Origin: Methylobacterium mesophilicum SR1.6/6
GTDB lineage: Bacteria; Pseudomonadota; Alphaproteobacteria; Rhizobiales; Beijerinckiaceae
Assembly: GCF_000364445.2 (NCBI RefSeq)
Contig: NZ_CP043538.1
Location: 338,501 to 402,500, forward strand
DNA length: 64,000 nucleotides
Direction: 5' to 3'
Shown here one piece after another: positions 26,958 through 34,463 of the stretch. Position numbers and translations under genes: made by a program. How positions within the stretch are numbered: position 1 is the stretch's first letter; each line of letters opens with the position of its first letter. Below the pieces are notes generated by a model. That model saw nothing but the letters and a program-made list of their open reading frames with translations, was not told the DNA's origin and searched no databases.

Positions 26958-28097
26958 ATGCCCCCGTCCGTCGCCTATCTCGACCCCGCCACCGGCGCGA
27001 CCTACCCGATCGAGACGCCCCGCTGGCGCTCGGAGACGGGTGGTCCGCTGATGATCACCGACCTGCCGGGGATCGGGCGCGGGGAGATCGACACGGGCCG
27101 GCGCTCCCTCTGGCGCTACGCCGCCGCGCTGCCGGTGCCGGTGGCCGACCCCGTCACGCTCGGGGAGGGCTGCACCCCGCTGGTGCGCCGGCCCTGGCAA
27201 GGCGGCCACGCCCATTTCAAGCTCGAGTGGTTCGCGCCCTCCGGCAGCTTCAAGGACCGGGGCGCCGCCGTGATGCTGTCGATCCTGCGCCAGCAGGGGA
27301 TCGACGCCGTGCTTGAGGATTCCTCCGGGAACGGCGGCGCCGCGGTGGCGACCTACGCGGCCGCCGCCGGGATGCGGGCCAAGATCCTGGTCCCGGCCTC
27401 GACCTCGCCGGCCAAGACCGTCCAGATGCGGGCCGCCGGCGCCGAGGTCGAGCTGATCCCCGGCACCCGCCAGGACACGGCCGACGCCGCGGTCGGCCAA
27501 GCGGCGTCGATCTTCTACGCCAGCCACAATTGGCAGGCCCACTTCCTCCAGGGGACCAAGACGCTCGCCTACGAGCTGTGGGAGGATCTGGGCTTCGCCG
27601 CGCCCGACGCCGTGATCATCCCGTGCGGGGCGGGCAGCAACATCCTCGGTTGCGACATCGGCTTCTCGGAGCTGCTGCGCCGGGGGGAGATCGCCCGCCT
27701 GCCGCGGCTCTACGCGGTCCAGCCGGCCCACTGCGCCCCCCTGCACGCGGGTTTCGAGGCCGGCGCGGAGGATTTCGTGCCGGTGACGCCCCGCCCGACC
27801 CTCGCGGAGGGCGCCTCGATCGCCCAGCCGGTCCGCGGCCGGGAGGTGCTGGCGGCGCTCCGCCGGTCCGGTGGCGGCACCGTGGCGGTCTCCGAGGAAT
27901 CCATCGAGGCGGCCCTGATGGAGCTCGCCCGGTCGGGCCTCTACGTCGAGCCCACCTGCGCCATGGCGGCGGCGGCGCTCACCGACCTCACCGCGCGCGG
28001 CGCGATCCGGCCTGGTGAGACCACCGTGGTGGTGCTCACCGGCACCGGCATCAAGGCGACGCCGCGCATCGCCGAGCTTCTGGGCCTCGCTCCGTAA
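26958..28097 (+). CDS. Fold-type II PLP enzyme, threonine synthase/dehydratase-like; candidate hydroxyaspartate ammonia-lyase
   Basis: A 379-residue pyridoxal-phosphate protein. The Schiff-base Lys is at about residue 99 in PSGSFKDRGA. The phosphate-binding loop is formed by SSGNGGAAVATYAAAAGM and PCGAGSNILG. An N-terminal segment (PLGEGCTPLV-like LGEGCTPLVRRP) resembles threonine synthase. Its position between a flavoenzyme and a hydroxyaspartate aldolase suggests it may fill the BhcB step, removing water from 3-hydroxyaspartate to give iminosuccinate. Classical BhcB belongs to a neighbouring branch (serine racemase/threonine dehydratase), so this would be a non-orthologous replacement. True threonine synthase activity is the main alternative. 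Confidence 0.85.
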   Translation: MPPSVAYLDPATGATYPIETPRWRSETGGPLMITDLPGIGRGEIDTGRRSLWRYAAALPVPVADPVTLGEGCTPLVRRPWQGGHAHFKLEWFAPSGSFKDRGAAVMLSILRQQGIDAVLEDSSGNGGAAVATYAAAAGMRAKILVPASTSPAKTVQMRAAGAEVELIPGTRQDTADAAVGQAASIFYASHNWQAHFLQGTKTLAYELWEDLGFAAPDAVIIPCGAGSNILGCDIGFSELLRRGEIARLPRLYAVQPAHCAPLHAGFEAGAEDFVPVTPRPTLAEGASIAQPVRGREVLAALRRSGGGTVAVSEESIEAALMELARSGLYVEPTCAMAAAALTDLTARGAIRPGETTVVVLTGTGIKATPRIAELLGLAP

Positions 28098-28144
28098 TCC
28101 GGGGCCCCCGCCACGAGATCCGCACGCGATCAGGAGGATACACC

Positions 28145-29266
28145 ATGCGCAACAACATCCCCGCCACCGTCGGGATGCCGGTCGAGGAGGTGGATACCCC
28201 CTGCCTGCTGGTCGACCTCGACGCCCTCGAGCGCAACGTCGATACGCTCGGCCGCTTCATGAAGGAGCACGGCCTGCGCCACCGGGCGCATGCCAAGACC
28301 CACAAGTCGTCCGACATCACGGTCCTGCAGATCGAGCGGGGCGGGGCCTGCGGCGTCTGCTGCCAGAAGGTCAGCGAGGCCGAGGCGCTGGTGAGCGCCG
28401 GCATCCGCGACGTGCTGGTCTCCAACCAGGTGGTGGCGCCGAAGAAGATCGAGCGCCTCGCGGCGCTCGCCACCCGCGCGCGGGTGCTGGTCTGCGTCGA
28501 CGACCTCGGCAACGTCGACGACCTCTCGGCGGCGGCGGTCCGGTACGGCGTCACCCTCGAGTGCCTTGTGGAGATCGACGTCGGCGCCGGCCGCTGCGGC
28601 GTCGCGCCGGGCGAGCCCGCTCTGGCGATCGCGAAGAAGATCGCGGCGGCGCCGGGCCTGCGCTTCGCGGGCCTGCAGGCCTATCAGGGCAAGGCCCAGC
28701 ACGTGCGCGATTTCGGCGAGCGGAAGGCCCTGATCCAGACGGCGATCGACGAGACGAAGCGCACCGTCGACCTGCTCAAGGCCGAGGGGCTCGACTGCGC
28801 CATCGTGGCGGGGGCCGGCACCGGCAGCTTCGCCATGGAGGGCGGCAGCGGCGTCTACAACGAGCTGCAATGCGGCTCCTACGTCTTCATGGACGCCGAC
28901 TACCAGCGGGTGAAGGACGCGGACGGGCGGCCGATCGCGGAGTTCGAGAACAGCCTGTTCATCTACACGGCGATCATGAGCAAGGCGAAGGCGGATGTCG
29001 CTATCTGCGATGCCGGCCTCAAGGCGCAGAGCATCGACAGCGGCCTGCCGGTGGTCTTCGGCCGGGACGACGTCGAGTACGTCAAGTGCTCGGACGAGCA
29101 CGGGGTGATCAGCGATCCCGGCAACGTGCTGAAGCTCAACGAGCGCCTGAAGCTGATCCCCGGCCATTGCGACCCGACGGTCAACGTCTACGACTGGTAT
29201 GTCGGCGTGCGGAACGGCCGCGTCGAGGCGATCTGGCCGGTGACCGCCCGCGGTATGACCCTGTAG
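28145..29266 (+). CDS. bhcC: 3-hydroxy-D-aspartate aldolase / D-threonine aldolase family (BhcC-like)
   Basis: A 373-residue fold-type III PLP enzyme. PLP Lys51 lies in HRAHAKTHKS, and the divalent-metal His341/Asp343 lie in PGHCDPTVN, both as in D-threonine aldolases. Blocks VCCQKVSEAEAL, GVYNELQCGSYVFMDADY, DAGLKAQSIDSGLP, KCSDEHGV and DWYVGVRNGRVE are those I know from beta-hydroxyaspartate aldolase (BhcC) of Paracoccus. The reaction would be reversible condensation of glycine and glyoxylate. AGGAGG precedes the ATG. It lies 47 bp after the PLP lyase. D-threonine or D-3-hydroxyaspartate breakdown is the alternative reading. Confidence 0.88.
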   Translation: MRNNIPATVGMPVEEVDTPCLLVDLDALERNVDTLGRFMKEHGLRHRAHAKTHKSSDITVLQIERGGACGVCCQKVSEAEALVSAGIRDVLVSNQVVAPKKIERLAALATRARVLVCVDDLGNVDDLSAAAVRYGVTLECLVEIDVGAGRCGVAPGEPALAIAKKIAAAPGLRFAGLQAYQGKAQHVRDFGERKALIQTAIDETKRTVDLLKAEGLDCAIVAGAGTGSFAMEGGSGVYNELQCGSYVFMDADYQRVKDADGRPIAEFENSLFIYTAIMSKAKADVAICDAGLKAQSIDSGLPVVFGRDDVEYVKCSDEHGVISDPGNVLKLNERLKLIPGHCDPTVNVYDWYVGVRNGRVEAIWPVTARGMTL

Positions 29267-29267
29267 G

Positions 29268-29385
29268 GGTTTCCGAGGGGCCCCGGCCCCTCGGCGGGAT
29301 ATCGGGGCAGGGCCCCGACGCTCGGGCCTCGCCCGAGAGCAGGGCTCTGCCCTGCACCCGCAAAAGGTCTCGACCTTTTGAAACC
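29268..29385. repeat. Multi-hairpin cassette (family A), copy 4, inside an operon
   Basis: Hairpins GAGGGGC/GCCCCTC, CGGGGC/GCCCCG, TCGGGC/GCCCGA, CAGGGC/GCCCTG and AAAGGTC/GACCTTT are in the same order as copy 1, with base changes on both sides of stems. It begins 2 bp after the aldolase stop and ends about 24 bp before the reductase start. It would therefore lie in the message between them. Confidence 0.8.
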
Positions 29386-29408
29386 ATGACTTTGGAGATC
29401 TTCACGCC

Positions 29409-30347
29409 ATGCGCTTCATTTCGGAGGAGGAATCGGCCGCGTTGGTCGATCACGCCATGGCGTTCGACGCGGCCCGCGAGGCGCTGATCGCCGCGGTGGC
29501 GCCGGGCACGACCCTGTTCCCGGCGGTGCTCGGCCACGGCTCGGAGCCGGCCAACCGGTTCTCGATCAAGTCGGGCTCGACCGCCGACTATGCCGGCCTG
29601 AAGGTCGGCTCGTTCTGGCCCGGCAATCCGGACCGGGGCCTGCCGCGGCACAATTCGGTGATCCTGCTGTTCGATCAGGATGTCGGCCGCGTCGATACGG
29701 TGATCGAGGCGGGCCGCGTCAACGCCTACCGGACCGCCGCCGCCGACGCGGTGGCGGCGAGCGTCCTGGCGCGGCCGGATTCGGCGGTGCTGGCGGTGTT
29801 CGGGGCCGGCAACCAGGCCGAGTTCGAGTGCGCGGCGCTCGCCCGGGTCCTGCCGATCGATACCGTGCTGGTGGTCGCCCGGGACGCCGCCAAGGTCGCG
29901 GGGTTCGCCGCGCGTTTGGCAGGGCAGGGGGCCTCGGGGATCGCAGTGCGGGCGGCCTCCGCCCAGGAGGCCTGCGCGGCCGCCGACGTGATCGTCACGG
30001 CGACGCCGGCCCGCGCGCCGCTCTTCGAGGTCGGCTGGGTCCGCCCCGGTACCCACGTCGCCGCCATGGGGGCGGATGCCAAGGGCAAACAGGAACTGCC
30101 CCCGGCCCTGCTGGAGCGTGCAACCCTGTTCTGCGACCTGCCGGAGCAGTCGCGCACCATCGGCGAGTTCCAGCACGCCTCCGCGCTGGCTCAAGGAGGC
30201 CTCACGGCGCTCGGCGACGTGCTGCGGCTCGGGGAGGGGGGCCGGACGGACCGGGACCAGATCACCGTGTTCGATTCCTCCGGTATCGCCCTGCAGGACC
30301 TGACCATCGCCCGGGCGATCCTCGCCAAAGCCGACGCGCGCTTGTAG
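29409..30347 (+). CDS. bhcD: Ornithine cyclodeaminase/mu-crystallin family, probable iminosuccinate reductase (BhcD-like)
   Basis: A 312-residue NAD(P)-dependent protein. The N-terminal substrate domain has FSIKSGSTADYAGLKVGSFW, then FDQDVGRVDTVIEAG and NAYRTAAADAVAAS. The Rossmann turn is AVFGAGNQAEFECAAL. The C-terminal HVAAMGADAKGKQELPPAL and VFDSSGIALQDLTIARAI match the pattern known for iminosuccinate reductase of the beta-hydroxyaspartate cycle. The reaction would be iminosuccinate to L-aspartate. Other family members reduce cyclic imines or deaminate ornithine, so activity needs the context of the cluster. It is followed 43 bp later by cobF. Confidence 0.85.
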   Translation: MRFISEEESAALVDHAMAFDAAREALIAAVAPGTTLFPAVLGHGSEPANRFSIKSGSTADYAGLKVGSFWPGNPDRGLPRHNSVILLFDQDVGRVDTVIEAGRVNAYRTAAADAVAASVLARPDSAVLAVFGAGNQAEFECAALARVLPIDTVLVVARDAAKVAGFAARLAGQGASGIAVRAASAQEACAAADVIVTATPARAPLFEVGWVRPGTHVAAMGADAKGKQELPPALLERATLFCDLPEQSRTIGEFQHASALAQGGLTALGDVLRLGEGGRTDRDQITVFDSSGIALQDLTIARAILAKADARL

Positions 30348-30390
30348 GGGAGGGCCGGCGCCGGCCCTCCCCGCCCCGGCGGAGGACGGC

Positions 30391-31179
30391 ATGCAGGATA
30401 GGCAGATCCGGGTCATCGGCATCGGCACGGGCGATCCCGAGCACCTGACCCTCCAGGCGGTACGGGCGCTCGCCGACGTCGACGCGGTGTTCGTCCTCGA
30501 CAAGCGCGCCGAGACCGCCGACCTCGTCGAGATTCGTCGGCGGATCTGCGCGGCCCATATCCGGAAACCCCATCTGGTGATCGCCGTGGAGGATCCGCCC
30601 CGGGAGCGCCGCCCGGTCGATTACGGCAGCACCGTCGCGGCCTGGCACGCGGCCCGGGCCGAGCGGCTGGAAGCGGCCTTCGCGACCCATCTGGCGCCGG
30701 GGGCGGTGGGGGCGATCCTGGCCTGGGGCGATCCGGCCCTCTACGACAGCGTGCTGCGCATCCTCGACCGCATCGCCGCCCGCGGGCAGGTCGCCTTCAC
30801 CCGCACGGTGATCCCAGGCCTGTCCAGCGTGCAGGTGCTCGCCGCCCGCCACGGGGTACCGCTGAACGGCATCGGCGGGTCGGTGCTGATCACCACCGGC
30901 CGGCGCCTCGCCGCGGGATGGCCGGCGGAGGCGGAGAGCGTCGTGGTGATGCTCGACGGCGACCCGGCCTTCGGCCATCTTGACCCGGACCTGACCATCT
31001 ACTGGGGCGCCCATCTCGGCGGTCCGGACGAGATTCTGGTTTCCGGCCGGCTGGGCGATGTGGGCGACGAGATCCGCCGGATCCGGGCAGAGGCGCGCGT
31101 CCGCCATGGCTGGATCATGGATATCTACCTGCTGCGCCGTGACCCCGCCGCCACGGACAGGGCCGGCGCAGCCGGCTAG
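30391..31179 (+). CDS. cobF: Precorrin-6A synthase (deacetylating), CobF
   Basis: A 262-residue SAM-dependent tetrapyrrole methyltransferase of aerobic cobalamin synthesis. It adds the C-1 methyl and removes acetate from precorrin-5. The start IRVIGIGTGDPEHLTLQAVR is the GxGxGxPxxLT loop. VFVLDKRAETADL, AILAWGDPALYDSVLRIL and VIPGLSSVQVLAARHGVPLN are CobF-type blocks. GGAGGAC precedes the ATG. No other cob genes are nearby and no cobalamin riboswitch was seen, so it seems separated from the main cob cluster. Confidence 0.92.
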   Translation: MQDRQIRVIGIGTGDPEHLTLQAVRALADVDAVFVLDKRAETADLVEIRRRICAAHIRKPHLVIAVEDPPRERRPVDYGSTVAAWHAARAERLEAAFATHLAPGAVGAILAWGDPALYDSVLRILDRIAARGQVAFTRTVIPGLSSVQVLAARHGVPLNGIGGSVLITTGRRLAAGWPAEAESVVVMLDGDPAFGHLDPDLTIYWGAHLGGPDEILVSGRLGDVGDEIRRIRAEARVRHGWIMDIYLLRRDPAATDRAGAAG

Positions 31180-31188
31180 ACCGCCGCC

Positions 31189-32913
31189 ATGCTGCGCCTG
31201 CGGGACTACCAGCGCGCCAGCCTCGACGCGCTCTCGGCCGCCTGGGCGCGGGGAGGGGCGGACGAGGCGGCGCCCGGCCACCTGATCGTGCTGCCCACCG
31301 GCGCCGGCAAGGCGCTCGTGATCGCGGCGCTGGCCCGGGAGACCCTGGAGGAGAACCCCCTCGCCCGGGTGGCGATCGTCACCCACAGCCGCGAGCTGGT
31401 CGCCCAGAACTTTTGCGAGCTGACGGACTTCTGGCCGGAGGCGCCGGCCGGGATCTTCTCCGCCGGGCTCGGGCGGCGGGAGGCCAACGCGCAGGTGTTG
31501 GTCTGCGGCATCCAGTCGGTGGCCGACCGTCTCGACGCTGTGGGCCCGCGCGACCTCGTCATCGTCGACGAGGCGCATCTGATCCCCCGCGCCGCCGACA
31601 CCCGCTACGGCCGGTTCCTGGCCGGCCTGCGGGCGATGACCCCCGGGCTGCGCGTGGCGGGCTTTACCGCGACCCCCTACCGCTTCGATTCGGGCCGCCT
31701 CGACGAAGGTGCGCACCGGCTCTTCGCCGGCATCGCCTACGAGGCGGACACGTTCACGCTGATCCGGCGCGGCTTCCTGGCCCCCCTCGTCTCGAAGGCG
31801 ACGCTTACGCAACTGGACGTCTCCGGTGTCGGTCGGCGTGGGGGCGACTACATCCCGGGGGAGCTGGAGGCCGCGGTGAACCGCGACTGGATCACCCGCG
31901 CCGCCGTGTCGGAACTCGCGGACTACGGGCGTCGGCGCCGGGCGTGGCTCGCCTTCTGCGCGGGCCTTGCCCATGCCGATGCGGTGCGCGACGCCGTGCG
32001 GGCGGAGGGCTATACCTGCGAGAGCGTCTCGGGGGAGACATCCCGCCGGGAGCGGGACCGGATCGTGGCGGCGTTCCGGGCCGGACACATCCGTTGCCTG
32101 ACCTCGGTCGGCGTGCTCGGTACCGGCTTCAACGTGCCGGAGGTCGATCTGGTGGCGCTGCTTCGCCCGACCCGCAGCACCGGGCTCTACGTGCAGCAGG
32201 TCGGCCGGGCGCTCCGCTGCGCCCCCGGCAAGGCCGACGCGCTGATCCTCGATTATGCCGGGCTGGTGCGGATGCATGGGCCGGTGGACGCCGTAACGGT
32301 CCGGAGCGCCACGCAGGGCCTGGGTGGGGCAGGGGCCTCGCGCGCCAAGCCCTGCCCCGGCTGCGGCGCTCTGATCGCGCTGAACGCCTCAACCTGCGAG
32401 GCCTGCTGGACCGAGCCGGAGGTGGATGCGGACCGGGACGCCCCGCACGAGGCCACGGCGGACGATGAGCTGCAGATCCTCTCGGCCGACTCCGGCGATC
32501 CCTTGCCCAACGGTTCTGCCGGCGGCCTCGGGCCGACCGGCCCTGATCCCGAAGCCCCGTCCCCGGATGCGCCTTGGCACCCGGTGACGGCCCTGAGCCT
32601 GGAGCCCGCGCCGGACGGACTCGACCTCGTGCTCGGCTGGCGGGACGGCGCCACCGAGGTGGCGTGGCGCGTGCGCCTGCGGCCCGAGGGCCGCGGCTAC
32701 GAGCGGGAGAAGGCGGTCGCGTGGTGGCGCGGCCTCGGGGGCGGCCGGGACGCCCCGATGGACGCGGCCGGGTTCCTGGAGGGTGTCGACGCCCTCAGCC
32801 GGCCGGCGGCGATCCGGATCCAGCCGGGCCGGCTGTCGGAGCAGATCGCCTGCCGGACAGCGGACGGCCGGATCCTGGGCGACGTGCGCCGTCTGTCCGG
32901 GTGCGCCGCGTGA
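31189..32913 (+). CDS. SF2 DEAD/DEAH-box helicase with zinc ribbon and atypical Walker A
   Basis: 574 residues. RecA domain 1 starts LRLRDYQRASLDAL. Motif I is LPTGAGKAL, where the usual Ser or Thr after the Lys is Ala. Motif II is VIVDEAHLIP and motif III GFTATPYR. Domain 2 has FRAGHIRCLTSVGVLGTGFN and the motif VI-like QQVGRALRC. A four-Cys ribbon (CPGCGALIALNASTCEACW) follows near residue 395, then a variable tail. It resembles SSL2/type-III-restriction-like helicases seen in phage and mobile regions. It starts 9 bp after cobF. Biological role is unknown. Confidence 0.88.
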   Translation: MLRLRDYQRASLDALSAAWARGGADEAAPGHLIVLPTGAGKALVIAALARETLEENPLARVAIVTHSRELVAQNFCELTDFWPEAPAGIFSAGLGRREANAQVLVCGIQSVADRLDAVGPRDLVIVDEAHLIPRAADTRYGRFLAGLRAMTPGLRVAGFTATPYRFDSGRLDEGAHRLFAGIAYEADTFTLIRRGFLAPLVSKATLTQLDVSGVGRRGGDYIPGELEAAVNRDWITRAAVSELADYGRRRRAWLAFCAGLAHADAVRDAVRAEGYTCESVSGETSRRERDRIVAAFRAGHIRCLTSVGVLGTGFNVPEVDLVALLRPTRSTGLYVQQVGRALRCAPGKADALILDYAGLVRMHGPVDAVTVRSATQGLGGAGASRAKPCPGCGALIALNASTCEACWTEPEVDADRDAPHEATADDELQILSADSGDPLPNGSAGGLGPTGPDPEAPSPDAPWHPVTALSLEPAPDGLDLVLGWRDGATEVAWRVRLRPEGRGYEREKAVAWWRGLGGGRDAPMDAAGFLEGVDALSRPAAIRIQPGRLSEQIACRTADGRILGDVRRLSGCAA

Positions 32914-34040
32914 AACCGCCGGAGACCGGTCGGGATCTTCGCTAGATCTCCGCGGGATCTTTCTGCAAGGCCGTCGCGGGGAGGGGCCTCGGACCGCCCT
33001 CGCCCGATCCAGTGGCGCGATCACGGCGAGCCGAGATCGACCGTGGGAGATCTGAATGGACGCGCGTGGCCCGCGCAGGCAGAAACGCATGCGACCGTCC
33101 CGTCAGCGGGCATGGGCAGGGAACGGCCCGGACCCACTGCCGCAGTCGTCCGTCTGGCATGCCAACCCCCCCCTCACCCGATTAGGGTTCAGCGTTGAGT
33201 TCCATAATATATCTTATGCGAACGCCGGCCATGGGTCCGGGACGGCTCCGCGAGTGGCTCGCGATCTGCGTTTGGCGCGCGATTCGCCGACCGCCTGGAT
33301 GCGAAGCGTCTGCAGGTCTTAGGTTCCGGGTGATCCGGTCGGTGGGATCGTCCGGCTTGGGCGGGAGCGGCTGCAACGGCGCGGATCCGTGCCGCGTCTT
33401 CGATCGGGCGAGGGCGGTGCAGTCCCCTCCCCGCGGCACGTGCGGTCGTCCTCGCGAGAGCGAAGCGGAGCATCCCGGGCCGTGCAGGCCAGCCGCGCAG
33501 GGTCGACCCGTGGCGGTGACCGGCAGGCAGCCCGCGGCTTCGCGGCTTGACCGGGCGAGGGCGGGCGAAGTCCCCTGCCCGGCTCCGGTTCAAGCAACAG
33601 CCCCAAGGCTTTCGGCGGGTCGGAGGGCGCCGGACGAAGCCGTTACCGCGCCGGCCGCTTTCCCGGACGCATGGAGCGGCAGCGGAACGCGACCTGGTTC
33701 CAGCACAAGAGGTCGCGAAGCAACCGCATGAGGCGTGTTGCGATCGCGACGGCGCGTGCTGCCCGACCCCGCTCCAGGCATCGCCGCGCTGTCCGAAGGG
33801 CTCCTTCCGAGGCCTGTGCCGCGCGGCGGTCCCTCGGGAGCAAGCGTGGATGGGAGGACCGTCCCTCCACGCGTGCGCATCCCTGTCCGGGTGCCGTGTC
33901 CGGGTCCGCGAAAAACGCTCCAAATGCCTGTCCATGACAGCCTTTTCCCGCCGGAGCGGCCTTCACCGCGGCGAAAATATCTTAAGCTCCGCCCGTACGC
34001 CGGCGTCAGACCGGCGGCCGGGACACGGTGGAGGAGAAGG
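32914..34040. other. 1.1-kb region without a recognisable gene
   Basis: Open frames here are short, overlap on all strands and show no family signature. Visible are an AT-rich patch (33203-33222, TTCCATAATATATCTTATGC) and two related blocks of the type GGGCGAGGGCGG...AGTCCCCT (near 33408 and 33551). A second AT-rich patch (33972-33985, GCGAAAATATCTTAAG) lies upstream of tctB and probably marks its promoter. It may be the worn remains of lost genes. Confidence 0.6.
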
Positions 34041-34463
34041 ATGCCGGACCAGAACCTCGCGAGAGGCGCGTTCGTCGTGGCGGTCGCCCTGTTCTTCGGT
34101 CTGGGGGCGCTGCGCTACCCCATCGGCACGCTGGCGCGGACCGGACCAGGCCTGTTCCCGGTGATCGTGAGCGGGCTGCTCCTCGTGCTCGGCCTGCTCA
34201 TGCTCGTGCAGTCCCGTCTCGCCGCCCGGGAGCCGCTTCAGTTCAACGTCGGCAAGATCGCCCTCGTGATGCTGGGGCTCGGCGGCTTCGTCGTCGTCGC
34301 CCGATACGTCAGCATGCTGCCGGCGATCCTCGTGCTGGTCTTCGTCGTGTCGTATGCCGGCACGGCGCCGTCGTGGCGGCGCAGTCTCGGGATCTCGGCC
34401 GGGCTGGCGGTGATCGCCTTCCTGTTCCAGCGCTTCCTCGGGCTGAACCTGAGGCTGGTCTGA
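34041..34463 (+). CDS. tctB: Tripartite tricarboxylate transporter small membrane subunit TctB
   Basis: A 140-residue membrane protein with four hydrophobic segments. The TctB-like GPGLFPVIVSGLLLVLGLLM motif is present. GGAGGAG precedes the ATG at 34041. Its stop overlaps the tctA start by 1 bp, so translation is coupled. It forms the inner-membrane permease with TctA for a TctC-type binding protein. Confidence 0.9.
   Translation: MPDQNLARGAFVVAVALFFGLGALRYPIGTLARTGPGLFPVIVSGLLLVLGLLMLVQSRLAAREPLQFNVGKIALVMLGLGGFVVVARYVSMLPAILVLVFVVSYAGTAPSWRRSLGISAGLAVIAFLFQRFLGLNLRLV

Noticed and set aside
30391..31179. cobF as part of the glycine pathway
   Set aside because: CobF is a clear cobalamin enzyme with its own ribosome site. 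Shared strand and short spacing alone do not make it part of glycine metabolism, although they may share a transcript.
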